Source of the DNA: Thauera aromatica_A
GTDB lineage: Bacteria > Pseudomonadota > Gammaproteobacteria > Burkholderiales > Rhodocyclaceae
DNA length: 64,000 bases
Assembly (NCBI RefSeq): GCF_023093595.1
Contig: NZ_JALLIK010000106.1
Coordinates: 62,001 to 126,000, forward strand
Direction: 5' to 3'
Shown: positions 36,365 to 50,516 of the stretch, piece by piece
Layout: every line of letters begins with the position of its first letter
Numbering within the stretch: the first letter of the stretch is position 1
The notes under the pieces: model-generated
Told to the model about the DNA's origin: nothing
Database searches by the model: none
Seen by the model: only the letters and a program-made list of their open reading frames with translations
Program-made: the position numbers and the translations under genes

Positions 36365-37840
36365 ATGAGCACCGATGCCATCGTCTCCAGAGTCTGGAGC
36401 TTCTGTACCACCCTGCGCGACGACGGCGTGGGCTACGGCGACTATCTGGAACAGCTGACCTATCTGATCTTCCTCAAGATGGCCGACGAATACGCCAAGC
36501 CGCCGCACAAGCGCGACATCGGCATTCCCAAGGGCTATGACTGGGCGAGCCTGCGGAACAAACGCGGCGCCGAGCTGGAAGTGCATTACGTCAACACGCT
36601 GATGCGGCTCGGCGGTAAGCCGGGCCTGCTCGGGCAGATCTTCACCAAGGCGCAGAACAAGATCCAGGACCCGGCCAAGCTGAGCCGGCTGATCAGCATG
36701 ATCGACGAGACGCGCTGGGTGAAGCTGGGCGCCGATGTGAAGGGCGACATCTACGAGGGCCTGCTGGAGAAGAACGCCGAGGACACCAAATCCGGCGCCG
36801 GCCAGTACTTCACCCCGCGCGCGCTGATCCGTGCCATGGTCGAGTGCGTACGCCCCGCGCCGGGCAAGACCATCGCCGACCCGGCCTGCGGTACGGGTGG
36901 CTTCTTCCTCGCCGCTTATGACTACCTGGCCGCCAACCCGGCGCTGGACAAGGAACAGAAAGCCTTTCTCAAGAACGCGACCTTCCATGGTAACGAGATC
37001 GTCGCCAGCACCCGCCGCCTGTGCCTGATGAACATGCTGTTGCACAACATCGGCGAAATCGACGGTCAGAGCAGTATTTCCCCCAACGATGCGCTGATCG
37101 CCGATGACGGCCGGCGCTTCGACTATGTGCTGGCCAACCCGCCGTTCGGCAAGAAAAGCTCGATGAGCTTCACCAACGCCGAGGGCGAGGAAGAAACCGA
37201 CGAACTGACCTACAACCGCCAGGACTTCTGGGCGACCACCTCGAACAAGCAGCTCAACTTCCTCCAGCACATCCGCAGCATGCTCAGGACCACCGGCCAG
37301 GCGGCCGTGGTGCTGCCGGACAACGTTCTGTTCGAGGGCGGCGCCGGCGAGACGGTGCGCAGGAAGCTGCTGGAAACCACCGAACTGCACACCATCCTGC
37401 GCCTGCCGACCGGCATCTTCTACGCCCAGGGCGTCAAGGCCAACGTGCTGTTCTTCGACAACAAGCCGGCGCGCAAGGAGCCGTGGACGCGGGAAGTGTG
37501 GATCTACGACTACCGCACCAACATCCACCACACGCTGAAAAAGAAGCCGCTGCGCTTCGAGGATCTGCAGGACTTCATCGCCTGCTACCGCCCTTCGAGC
37601 CGCCACGAACGCCGGGAAAGCTGGCACGAGACGAACCATCCGGAAGGGCGCTGGCGCAAGTACGGCCTCGAGCAGATCCTCGCCCGTGACAAGACCAGCC
37701 TCGACATCTTCTGGCTCAAGGACAAGTCGCTGGCCGACCTGGAGAACCTGCCGGAGCCGGACGAACTGGCCGAGGAGATCATCGAGAACATCGAGGCGGG
37801 ACTGAACAGCTTCCGGGAGATTCTCAAGGGGCTGGGCTAG
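36365..37840 (+). CDS. hsdM: type I DNA methyltransferase subunit (HsdM)
   Basis: This 491-residue N6-adenine methyltransferase modifies the host sites. The N-terminal HsdM domain (YGDYLEQLTYLIFLKMADEY) precedes the methylase fold. AdoMet motif I DPACGTGGF lies at 172-180, and catalytic motif IV NPPF at 258-261, with SGAGQYFTPR before motif I. The C-terminus ends in a coiled region (LAEEIIENIEAGLNSFREIL) that would dock HsdS. It is the last gene of the hsdR-hsdS-AlbA-hsdM unit, starting seven bases after the AlbA gene. Having the methylase promoter-distal is unusual for a restriction system and suggests an internal or shared control. Confidence 0.93.
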   Translation: MSTDAIVSRVWSFCTTLRDDGVGYGDYLEQLTYLIFLKMADEYAKPPHKRDIGIPKGYDWASLRNKRGAELEVHYVNTLMRLGGKPGLLGQIFTKAQNKIQDPAKLSRLISMIDETRWVKLGADVKGDIYEGLLEKNAEDTKSGAGQYFTPRALIRAMVECVRPAPGKTIADPACGTGGFFLAAYDYLAANPALDKEQKAFLKNATFHGNEIVASTRRLCLMNMLLHNIGEIDGQSSISPNDALIADDGRRFDYVLANPPFGKKSSMSFTNAEGEEETDELTYNRQDFWATTSNKQLNFLQHIRSMLRTTGQAAVVLPDNVLFEGGAGETVRRKLLETTELHTILRLPTGIFYAQGVKANVLFFDNKPARKEPWTREVWIYDYRTNIHHTLKKKPLRFEDLQDFIACYRPSSRHERRESWHETNHPEGRWRKYGLEQILARDKTSLDIFWLKDKSLADLENLPEPDELAEEIIENIEAGLNSFREILKGLG

Positions 37841-37896
37841 GAGCCCCCGCGGGAACCTTTCCCCCCTGGACATGGGATCCGAGCCCGATCCCCGCC

Positions 37897-37902
37897 TAAA
37901 AT
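37897..37902 (+). promoter_or_regulatory. candidate -10 element for uvrA
   Basis: TAAAAT lies about 29 bases before the preferred uvrA ATG, in the same spacing as TAAAAT before marR. No good -35 is seen. If real, the upstream in-frame ATG at 37901 cannot be the start. Confidence 0.4.
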
Positions 37903-37930
37903 GGCGGCTTCCGCCTTCGCCTCGCTCCCC

Positions 37931-43648
<5,718 letters not shown>

Positions 43649-43656
43649 ATGCCAGC

Positions 43657-45759
43657 ATGGCCGTGTACGAGCCCGGCAAGCCTGCAAGCCGCGCCTTTTG
43701 GCATAATCACCCCGTGCTTTCCTTATTTTCCACCGCCTCCGGCGCCGCCTGGCGTCGACCTTTCGCCATGGAGTGGATCCTTCTGGCGGGGGGGCTTTTC
43801 GTCGTGGCCAGCTTCCTCGCTTTCTCGCTGGATGAGGAGCGGCGCGTCACCGACACTCGTGAACACGAGCGGCTGACGACCCAGGCAAGGGTGATTCACG
43901 ACAATCTTGCCCGACAGCTCGAGGGGGTCAACCGTGCGCTGGAAAGCGTGCTGGACGATCTACCCCTCTGGCAAGGCCAGTCTTCAGGCATGGCACACGC
44001 AAACAGGCGCTTGCGCGCCTTCACGGAAGCAATGCCCGGCGTGCGCACCCTGATCATCATGGACGAGAAGGGCGTTGCCGTTGCCGCCAACAGGCCGGAA
44101 CTCATCGGCAGGAACTTCCGGGATCGCGCCTACTTCCAGGCCGCCATCCGCACCCCCGATCCGGAAACCTTGTACGTCTCGCCTCCGTTCAGGACTTCGC
44201 TCAATGTCTGGGCAATCAACGCCGTGCGCATGGTTTCCGGGCCGGACGGCAAGTTTGCCGGAGTCGTCACCGCAACGCTCGATCCGGACGCATTCGCCAC
44301 CCTGCTCGATTCGGTGCGCTATGCCCAGGATATGCGCGCCGGGATCATCCATGGCGACGGCGAGATTTTTCTGGCCGCACCGCCGCGCCCGGAAATCTAC
44401 GGCAAGAATCTGTCCACCCCGGATTCGTTCTTCACCCGCCACAAGGAGAGCGGGCGCGACGAGAACACCTTTCAGGGCGTCATCCGTTCGACCAATGAGG
44501 AGCGGATTGTCACCCTCCGAACCATCAACCCGGCCGCGCTCAAGATGGACAAGGTGCTCATCGCCGCCGTCAGCCGGGAGCAGGGCGCGGTTCATGCCAG
44601 ATGGAAAAGCAGGGCCCGCTCCGACGCCCTCTTGTTCGCGCTGCTTGCGCTGACCAGCTGCACGGGGCTGGCCGTGCTGCAACGCCGTCGCCGCAGCGCG
44701 GCCGAACAGATGGCACAAGCGGAAGCGGCGTTGCGCAAGAAAGACGCGGCAATCGACCGGTTCTTTTCGGTCAGCATCGACCTCTTTGCGATTTCGGACA
44801 TAGACGGCCGTTTCCTCAAGCTCAATCCGGCCTGGGAACGGGTTCTCGGTTATCCGGTTTCCGAACTGGAAGGCGCCCATTTCATCGATCTCGTTCATCC
44901 GGACGACCGGGAGGCAACCCTGAAGGTGGTGCCGCCACTTGCCAGCGGCGAGATGGTTTCCGATTTTACCAATCGCTGTCGGGCAAAAAATGGCGAGTAC
45001 CGCTACATCGAATGGCATTCGGTGGCGGTGCCGGAGGAAAGCATGATCTACGGTGCCGCCCGCGACGTCACCGAGCAGTACCGGACCGAAGAAAAATTGC
45101 ACGAACTCAATGCCAGACTGCTTGCCCAGGCTGAACTGCTGCAGACCCAGGCCTATGTCGATGGCCTGACCGGGATACCGAACCGGAGAAGGTTTGATGA
45201 GGCCTTCATCGCTGAATGGCGGCGCTGCCGGCGCGAAAAGGTGCCGCTGGCCGTGCTGATGATCGACATCGATCACTTCAAGCACTACAACGATCACTAC
45301 GGCCACCAGGCCGGCGACGCGACGCTGAAAGCCGTTGCCCGCGTGCTGCAGGCCGGCTTGGGCCGCTCCTATGACCTGGTGGCCCGCTACGGTGGCGAAG
45401 AGTTCGTCTGCATTTTCCCCGACTCAAGCCTGGCAGGGGCGAGTGCAAAGGCTGAAGCCTTGCGGGCCACGGTCGAGGGATTGGGCATCCCCCATGCCGG
45501 CCCATCTGCTTCGGGCGTCGTGACCCTCAGCATCGGCGTGGCGGTCGACACGCCGGGCGAAAACAGTGCTGCGGAAATGCTGCTGGCCGTTGCGGACAAG
45601 GCGCTCTATGCCGCAAAAAATGGCGGGCGTAACCGGGTAAATGTCGGGCAGGTCGCAAGCCATTTCAACCGTGCCCGGGGCGTACGCCCGGACAACCTTT
45701 CCCAAGCGGACGACCACCAGGGCGTCGGTCCGGAACCACCACACGGAAAAGACTCATGA
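43657..45759 (+). CDS. membrane diguanylate cyclase (Cache-like sensor, PAS, GGDEF)
   Basis: This 700-residue signalling enzyme makes c-di-GMP. A transmembrane helix at about 38-58 and another at about 321-340 bracket a roughly 260-residue periplasmic domain with dCache character (NRALESVLDDLP, GRNFRDRAYFQAA, VSPPFRT). A cytoplasmic PAS domain (about 370-485, DLFAISDIDGRFLKLNPAWERVLGY) leads to a GGDEF domain. The active site is GGEEF at 579-583, and an RxxD inhibitory site (RSYD, 570-573) is correctly placed five residues before it, so activity with product inhibition is expected. The true start may be the GTG at 43714 or ATG at 43768. It overlaps the cytochrome b561 gene by ATGA. Confidence 0.86.
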   Translation: MAVYEPGKPASRAFWHNHPVLSLFSTASGAAWRRPFAMEWILLAGGLFVVASFLAFSLDEERRVTDTREHERLTTQARVIHDNLARQLEGVNRALESVLDDLPLWQGQSSGMAHANRRLRAFTEAMPGVRTLIIMDEKGVAVAANRPELIGRNFRDRAYFQAAIRTPDPETLYVSPPFRTSLNVWAINAVRMVSGPDGKFAGVVTATLDPDAFATLLDSVRYAQDMRAGIIHGDGEIFLAAPPRPEIYGKNLSTPDSFFTRHKESGRDENTFQGVIRSTNEERIVTLRTINPAALKMDKVLIAAVSREQGAVHARWKSRARSDALLFALLALTSCTGLAVLQRRRRSAAEQMAQAEAALRKKDAAIDRFFSVSIDLFAISDIDGRFLKLNPAWERVLGYPVSELEGAHFIDLVHPDDREATLKVVPPLASGEMVSDFTNRCRAKNGEYRYIEWHSVAVPEESMIYGAARDVTEQYRTEEKLHELNARLLAQAELLQTQAYVDGLTGIPNRRRFDEAFIAEWRRCRREKVPLAVLMIDIDHFKHYNDHYGHQAGDATLKAVARVLQAGLGRSYDLVARYGGEEFVCIFPDSSLAGASAKAEALRATVEGLGIPHAGPSASGVVTLSIGVAVDTPGENSAAEMLLAVADKALYAAKNGGRNRVNVGQVASHFNRARGVRPDNLSQADDHQGVGPEPPHGKDS

Positions 45760-46445
45760 GCCTGCGCAAACTGTACGTATGGGATCTTCCCACCCGTCTT
45801 TTTCACTGGTTGGCGGCGATCCTGATCGTCGCCGCCTATATCACCGGCGGGATTGGCGGCGAGTTCATCGTATGCCACGGCCGCGTCGGCATCGCCATCA
45901 CCGGCCTGCTCGCCTTCCGCCTGGTGTGGGGCGTGATCGGCTCGACCTATGCGCGCTTCGCCGATTTCGTGCCCGGCCCCGCCCATCTGTGGGCGCATCT
46001 GCGTGGGCACTGGAGCGGCCTCGGGCATAACCCGCTCGGCGCGCTGTCGGTGCTGGCCCTGCTCGGCGTGATGATCTACCAGGTGCTCACCGGCCTCTTC
46101 GCCAATGACGACATCGCCTTCTCCGGTCCGCTGCGCACGCTGGTGAGCGCCGACACCAGCAACTGGCTGAGCAGCCTGCACCGGCAGAACTACTGGCCGA
46201 TCCTCCTCCTCGTTGCGCTGCACGTGGGCGCCGTGCTGTTCTATGCGCTGGTCAAGAAGGACAATCTGGTCGGGCCAATGATCACCGGCCACAAGCTCGT
46301 CGCCGAGGCCGAGGCCGAGGCCAAGCCGGCGCAAGGCGGCGGCGCAGTGGCCTTCCTCATCGCCCTGGCGATCGCCGCCGGCGTGCTCTACCTCGCCACC
46401 GGCAGCTTCATCGAAGCGCCGCCGCCGCCCGTCGCCCCTTGGTGA
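45756..46445 (+). CDS. cytochrome b561-type diheme membrane cytochrome
   Basis: This 229-residue integral membrane electron carrier has the start KLYVWDLPTRLFHWLAAILIVAAYITG (helix 1, haem-ligand His) followed by CHGRVGIAITGLLAFRLVWGVIGS (helix 2, His), both typical of bacterial cytochrome b561/Ni-Fe hydrogenase b-type proteins. A helix with ILLLVALHVGAVLFYALVKKDNLV supplies a further His. An extra C-terminal membrane helix (AFLIALAIAAGVLYLAT) follows an Ala/Glu-rich loop. The start overlaps the diguanylate cyclase stop, so the two are translationally coupled. Cytochromes of this kind often sit beside cytochrome c', as here (convergent), suggesting electron exchange. Confidence 0.88.
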   Translation: MSLRKLYVWDLPTRLFHWLAAILIVAAYITGGIGGEFIVCHGRVGIAITGLLAFRLVWGVIGSTYARFADFVPGPAHLWAHLRGHWSGLGHNPLGALSVLALLGVMIYQVLTGLFANDDIAFSGPLRTLVSADTSNWLSSLHRQNYWPILLLVALHVGAVLFYALVKKDNLVGPMITGHKLVAEAEAEAKPAQGGGAVAFLIALAIAAGVLYLATGSFIEAPPPPVAPW

Positions 46446-46484
46446 GCCCCTGCGAAACCGGAGTCTGTCACCGGTTCTGCGCAT

Positions 46485-46513
46485 AAAAAAAGCCACCGCT
46501 GAGGTGGCTTTCT
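46485..46513. terminator. bidirectional intrinsic terminator
   Basis: The stem AAAGCCACC / GGTGGCTTT (46489-46511, loop GCTGA) is flanked by seven A on the left and TTTCTT on the right. It can end both the cytochrome b561 transcript (plus) and the cytochrome c' transcript (minus); the T-tract is better for the minus strand. Confidence 0.88.
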
Positions 46514-46532
46514 TGCGCGTGGGCGAAGGAGC

Positions 46533-46994
46533 TCACTCCATGCGGTATTTGTCGTGACAGGCTTTACAGGTTTCGCCGGTTGCGCCGAAGGCTTTCTGCA
46601 CTGCGGCCTTGTCGCCGCTGGCGGCGACCTTGGCGAGGTTGGCGGCGGCAGCGTTGAAGTCGCCGGCGAGCTTGCCGACGTTGTCCATTTCCTTGAAGAG
46701 CTCGGGCTTCACCCGCGTCTTGCGCTCGCCGATGTCCTTGTCCGTACCCGGACCGTAGAGCGCACCCATGCCCGAGCCGGCGATTGCGGCGATGGCGTTG
46801 GCGGCGGCTTCGACCTGCTTGGCGTTGTATTCGCCTTCGAGGTTGGCCTTGATCTTGCCCATGTTCCAGCTCATGAAGCTGTAGCCGGCCTGGCGGAACT
46901 TGATCTGGTCCTCGGGCTTGACCTGGGCCGAGGCGGCCGTCGCCAGCGACAGGGCGAGCACGCCGAAAGCGGTGCGGAGAAGGGGTTTTTGCAT
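46533..46994 (-). CDS. cytochrome c' (class II periplasmic cytochrome c)
   Basis: This 153-residue exported haem protein has a signal peptide that ends ATAASA-Q (about residue 23). The mature part is a four-helix bundle in composition, with the C-terminal haem motif CKACH (Cys143, Cys146, His147) characteristic of class II cytochromes c. The length matches cytochrome c'. These proteins bind NO with five-coordinate haem and protect denitrifying or NO-exposed cells. A TATAAT on the minus strand at 47068-47073 lies in a conspicuously AT-rich stretch and is probably its -10 element. Confidence 0.93.
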   Translation of the reverse strand: MQKPLLRTAFGVLALSLATAASAQVKPEDQIKFRQAGYSFMSWNMGKIKANLEGEYNAKQVEAAANAIAAIAGSGMGALYGPGTDKDIGERKTRVKPELFKEMDNVGKLAGDFNAAAANLAKVAASGDKAAVQKAFGATGETCKACHDKYRME

Positions 46995-47067
46995 GGTGAC
47001 CTCGTAGCGTGGGAAGGAAACGAGCGAACCGGGCCGGCCTCGCGCAAGCCCGGTTCATTAGGTTAAA

Positions 47068-47073
47068 ATTATA
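47068..47073 (-). promoter_or_regulatory. -10 element of the cytochrome c' promoter
   Basis: A perfect TATAAT is read on the minus strand inside an AT-rich island (47058-47082), about 75 bases upstream of the ATG. There is no clear -35, which suggests activator dependence. Confidence 0.5.
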
Positions 47074-47128
47074 TTCTAAAAGGATCGACACCGCCCCGCC
47101 ACGCCGGTAGCGCCGGGGCGGTAGCCGC

Positions 47129-48622
47129 TTACTCGATGCGCACGGGCACGAAGATGCGCGCTTCGCCGCGCTGCACCAGCACGGCGAAGCGGTTGCCGGC
47201 ACGCTCGAGGAGGGCGCGCAGTTCGCCCACGGAAGCGAGAACCTGGTTGTTCACCGCGAGGATGATGTCGCCGCGCTGGATGCCGGCGCGCGCCGCGGCG
47301 CCATCCACCCCTTCGACGACGACACCGCCGCGCAGCTTGAGCTCGCCGGCTTCCTGCGCGGTCAGCGCGCGCACGCTGAGGCCGAGCTTGGGACCCAGAC
47401 TCTCGACCTGGCTCGGCGCCGCGGGGGCGGCGCTGGCGACGGTGCTGTCGGTGCGCAGCTCGTCGAGGGTCGCGACCAGGTCGCGGCTGCGGCCGTTGCG
47501 CCAGATTTCCATCCGCACCTCGGTGCCGGGGCGCTTGTCGCCGATCACGCGCGGCAGTTCGGAAGAGTCGGTGATGCGCCGCCCATCGACGCCGAGCACC
47601 ACATCACCCGCCTGCAACCCGGCTTTCTCCGCCGCGCTGCCCGGATCCACGCTGGCCACCAGCGCGCCGCGCGCATCCGGCAGGCCGAAGGACTGGGCGA
47701 GATCCTTATCCACCTCCTGGATGGCGATGCCCAGGCGGCCGCGCTGCACGCGGCCATGAGTGACGAGCTGGTCCTTGACGTTCATCGCGACGTCGATCGG
47801 GATCGCGAACGAGATCCCCATGAAGCCGCCCGAGCGCGAATAGATCTGCGAGTTGATGCCGATCACTTCGCCGGCGAGGTTGAACAGCGGCCCGCCCGAG
47901 TTGCCCGGGTTGATCGCGACGTCGGTCTGGATGAAAGGCACGTAGGTCTCATCGGGCAGGCGGCGCGCCTTTGCCGAGATGATGCCGGCGGTCACCGTGC
48001 TGTCGAAGCCGAAGGGCGAACCCATCGCCACCACCCACTCGCCGACGCGGGCCTGTTCGGCATTGCCGATCTTCACCGCCGGCAGGTCCTTGGCGTCGAT
48101 CTTGAGCAGGGCGACGTCGGTGCGGCGATCGATGCCGACCACGGTGGCCTTGAACTCGCGCTTGTCGATCAGGGTCACGGTGACTTCGGAGAGCGTGGCG
48201 TCGGCGTTTTCACCGGCGACGACGTGGGCGTTGGTCAGCACGTAACCGTCCTTGCTGACGATGAAGCCGGAGCCGATTCCCTGCCGCGCGCGCGGCCCCA
48301 TGCCGGGCTGGCCGGGCATGCCCGGCACCGGTACGCCGAAGCGGCGCAGGAAATCGTAGAAGGGATCGTTGGCGAAGGGGTGCTCGCCCATCGTGCCCTG
48401 CGCCTGGCGCTGGACCACGCTGATGTTCACCACCGCGGGGCCGACCTGTTCGACGAGGTCGCCGAAATCGGGCAGTCCGAAGCGGTTCGGCGCCACCATC
48501 GAGGAGGCCGGTGCGGAGGCCTGGGCGAAGGCGGGCGACAGAAGGCTGCCCTGCGGGAGCGCGGCCGCAAGAGCAACGGCCAGGGTGCTGACGGCTAGGA
48601 TTTTTCGCATAGCGGGATTCAT
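47129..48622 (-). CDS. degP: DegP/DegQ-type (Do) periplasmic serine protease
   Basis: This 497-residue trypsin-like protease/chaperone is for misfolded envelope proteins. An export signal spans about residues 1-34 (ending PAFAQA). The catalytic triad is complete: His133 (TNAHVV), Asp169 (RRTDVALLK) and Ser242 (GNSGGP). Two PDZ domains follow at about 285-380 (RGRLGIAIQEV) and 400-490 (LGLSVRALTAQEAGEL). The Q-linker/LA-loop region GEHPFANDPFYDFLRRFG is typical of Do enzymes. The frame allows Met at 48622 or 12 bases inside it. It is transcribed divergently from oxyR with 235 bases between. Envelope-stress control is expected, but no sigma-E promoter was confirmed. Confidence 0.92.
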   Translation of the reverse strand: MNPAMRKILAVSTLAVALAAALPQGSLLSPAFAQASAPASSMVAPNRFGLPDFGDLVEQVGPAVVNISVVQRQAQGTMGEHPFANDPFYDFLRRFGVPVPGMPGQPGMGPRARQGIGSGFIVSKDGYVLTNAHVVAGENADATLSEVTVTLIDKREFKATVVGIDRRTDVALLKIDAKDLPAVKIGNAEQARVGEWVVAMGSPFGFDSTVTAGIISAKARRLPDETYVPFIQTDVAINPGNSGGPLFNLAGEVIGINSQIYSRSGGFMGISFAIPIDVAMNVKDQLVTHGRVQRGRLGIAIQEVDKDLAQSFGLPDARGALVASVDPGSAAEKAGLQAGDVVLGVDGRRITDSSELPRVIGDKRPGTEVRMEIWRNGRSRDLVATLDELRTDSTVASAAPAAPSQVESLGPKLGLSVRALTAQEAGELKLRGGVVVEGVDGAAARAGIQRGDIILAVNNQVLASVGELRALLERAGNRFAVLVQRGEARIFVPVRIE

Positions 48623-48857
48623 CGAAAGTAATGGGGAAGGAGTCGGCCTGCTGGCAATCGACCTGCAGTGGTGGACGCGGGTTCCGCCGTCCTGTTCCCG
48701 AGGAGACTCCGGCTTTCAGATCGGGGGCGTTCGCGGCGGGTTCAAGCCGGCCTCCGCTCATTGCAGGAGCATCCGGGTGCGCAGGACGCGGGGCGACGGG
48801 GTAACATCCGGAAGCTGCCGGCCTATGGTTTCATAATCCTTCCTGCGTGTCGTCGCC

Positions 48858-49805
48858 ATGACCCTTACCGACCTGCGTTATCTCGTCGCGCTCGCCCACG
48901 AGCGCCATTTCGGGCGCGCTGCCGAAAAGTGCCACGTCTCCCAGCCCACCTTGTCGGTGGCGATCAAGAAGGTGGAGGATGAACTCGGCATCCAGCTCTT
49001 CGAGCGCAGCGCCACCGAAGTCAAGATCACCGAGACCGGGCGGCGCATCGTCGCCCAGGCGGAAAAAGTGCTGATGGAGGCGAGCCAGATCCAGGAGATC
49101 GCCGCCGCCGGCAAGGACCCGCTGGCCGGGCCGCTGCGGGTCGGAGTGATCTACACCATCGGCCCCTACCTGCTGCCGCGGCTGATTCCGCGCGTGCACC
49201 AGCTCGCGCCGAAAATGCCGCTGATCATCCAGGAAAACTACACCGCGAGGCTCGCCGAAGCGCTCAAGCGCGGCGAGCTCGACGTCATCGTCATCAGCCT
49301 GCCGTTCGACGAGGCCGGGGTGGTGGCGCAGCCGGTCTACGATGAGCCGTTCCGCGTGCTGATGCCGGCCGAGCACCCGTGGACGCGGGAAGCGCGCATC
49401 GACCCCGGGCACCTTGCCGAAGACCAGCTGCTGCTGCTCGGCGCCGGCAACTGCTTCCGCGAACAGGTACTCGAAGTGTGTCCGAGCTGCCGCAACGTCG
49501 GCGGGCTGCAGCGCACCCTGGAAGGCAGCTCGCTGGAGACGATCCGCCACATGGTCGCCACCGGGCTCGGCGTCACCGTGCTGCCCAGCTCGGCGGCCGA
49601 CGAGCTGACGGCGCAGAACCCGCTGATCGCGGTGCGCCCTTTTTCCGAACCCGAACCTTCGCGGCGGGTGGCACTGGCCTGGCGGGTGACCTATCCGCGC
49701 AGCGGCGCGATCGACGTGCTGCGCACGGCGATCCTCGACAGCGCGCTGCCGGGCGCGCGGCCGGTCGGGCGCGCACCCGGGCTCGAAGCGCTGGTCAGCG
49801 CCTGA
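48858..49805 (+). CDS. oxyR: OxyR peroxide-sensing LysR regulator
   Basis: This 315-residue LysR-family activator has an N-terminal winged helix (MTLTDLRYLVALAHERHFGRAAEKC...) followed by a regulatory domain containing GNCFREQVLEVC. The two redox cysteines fall at residues 199 and 208, the same numbers as in E. coli OxyR, which form a disulfide on H2O2 exposure. The dps gene lies 146 bases downstream on the same strand, a classic OxyR target. The frame starts at a single clear ATG. Confidence 0.93.
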   Translation: MTLTDLRYLVALAHERHFGRAAEKCHVSQPTLSVAIKKVEDELGIQLFERSATEVKITETGRRIVAQAEKVLMEASQIQEIAAAGKDPLAGPLRVGVIYTIGPYLLPRLIPRVHQLAPKMPLIIQENYTARLAEALKRGELDVIVISLPFDEAGVVAQPVYDEPFRVLMPAEHPWTREARIDPGHLAEDQLLLLGAGNCFREQVLEVCPSCRNVGGLQRTLEGSSLETIRHMVATGLGVTVLPSSAADELTAQNPLIAVRPFSEPEPSRRVALAWRVTYPRSGAIDVLRTAILDSALPGARPVGRAPGLEALVSA

Positions 49806-49839
49806 TTCATAGCCCATGTAGATCGAAGAGATTTTTTCG

Positions 49840-49874
49840 ATCGATTGGATCGATCAATCCGATTGCTTTAGCAT
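49840..49874 (+). promoter_or_regulatory. candidate OxyR/LysR box and promoter of dps
   Basis: GATTG-N7-CAATC (49843-49859) is an inverted repeat of LysR T-N11-A form, overlapping ATCGAT-N3-ATCGAT (49840-49854). TTGGAT (49845-49850) and TAGCAT (49869-49874), spaced 18, could be the promoter. Position between oxyR and dps supports this; it is a visual match only. Confidence 0.35.
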
Positions 49875-49951
49875 GGAAGCATGGGCTCGGCGTTGTGCCG
49901 ACGCTCCTTCCGATACACCTCGCCACTTCACCACCGCGCACGGAGAACGAC

Positions 49952-50422
49952 ATGAAAATCGATATCGGCATCAGCGAACAGGACCGCACCCAGATCGCCG
50001 ACGGGCTGTCCCGCCTGCTCGCCGACAGCTACACCCTGTACCTGATGACGCACAACTTCCACTGGAACGTCACCGGGCCGATGTTCAACACCCTGCACCT
50101 GATGTTCGAGCAGCAATACACCGAGCTCGCGCTGGCGGTGGATCTGATCGCCGAGCGCATCCGCGCCCTCGGCTGCCCCGCGCCGGGCACTTACCAGGCC
50201 TTCCAGAAGCTCACCAGCCTGGCCGAACCCGAAGGCGTGCCCAACGCCCAGGACATGATCCGCCAGCTCGTCCGCGGCCAGGAAGCGGTGATCAAGACCG
50301 CACGCAGCATCGCCCCGGTCGCCGACAAAGCCGCCGACGAGCCGACCCTCGACCTGCTGACCCAGCGCATGCAGGTGCACGAGAAGAACGCCTGGATGCT
50401 GCGCAGCCTGCTCGAAGGCTGA
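49952..50422 (+). CDS. dps: Dps ferritin-like DNA protection protein
   Basis: This 156-residue Dps subunit would form a dodecamer that oxidises and stores Fe2+ using H2O2. The inter-subunit ferroxidase ligands are in place: His37 in HNFHWNVTGP, His49, Glu53 and the Asp64/Glu68 region (VDLIAERI). The N-terminal tail is short and not very basic, so DNA binding may be weak. GGAGA precedes the ATG. It sits downstream of oxyR and ends in a strong terminator. Confidence 0.92.
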   Translation: MKIDIGISEQDRTQIADGLSRLLADSYTLYLMTHNFHWNVTGPMFNTLHLMFEQQYTELALAVDLIAERIRALGCPAPGTYQAFQKLTSLAEPEGVPNAQDMIRQLVRGQEAVIKTARSIAPVADKAADEPTLDLLTQRMQVHEKNAWMLRSLLEG

Positions 50423-50446
50423 GGCGGAAATCCTCCATTGCGAAGC

Positions 50447-50474
50447 GCGAAACGGGCCGCAAGGCCCGTTTCGC
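50447..50474 (+). terminator. terminator after dps
   Basis: A perfect 12-bp stem GCGAAACGGGCC / GGCCCGTTTCGC has a GCAA tetraloop. It lies between the dps stop and the convergent Lrp gene. There is only a weak T-rich tail, but the stem is very stable, and its AAA/TTT ends allow use in both directions. Confidence 0.75.
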
Positions 50475-50516
50475 ATTGGTGCGCCGCCGCACCCTGACCG
50501 ACAGGCGGGCTGCGCC

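Noticed and set aside
30196..37930. A mobile-element boundary around the restriction locus
   Set aside because: No tRNA, integrase, transposase or flanking direct repeats were found by eye, so island status is not claimed.
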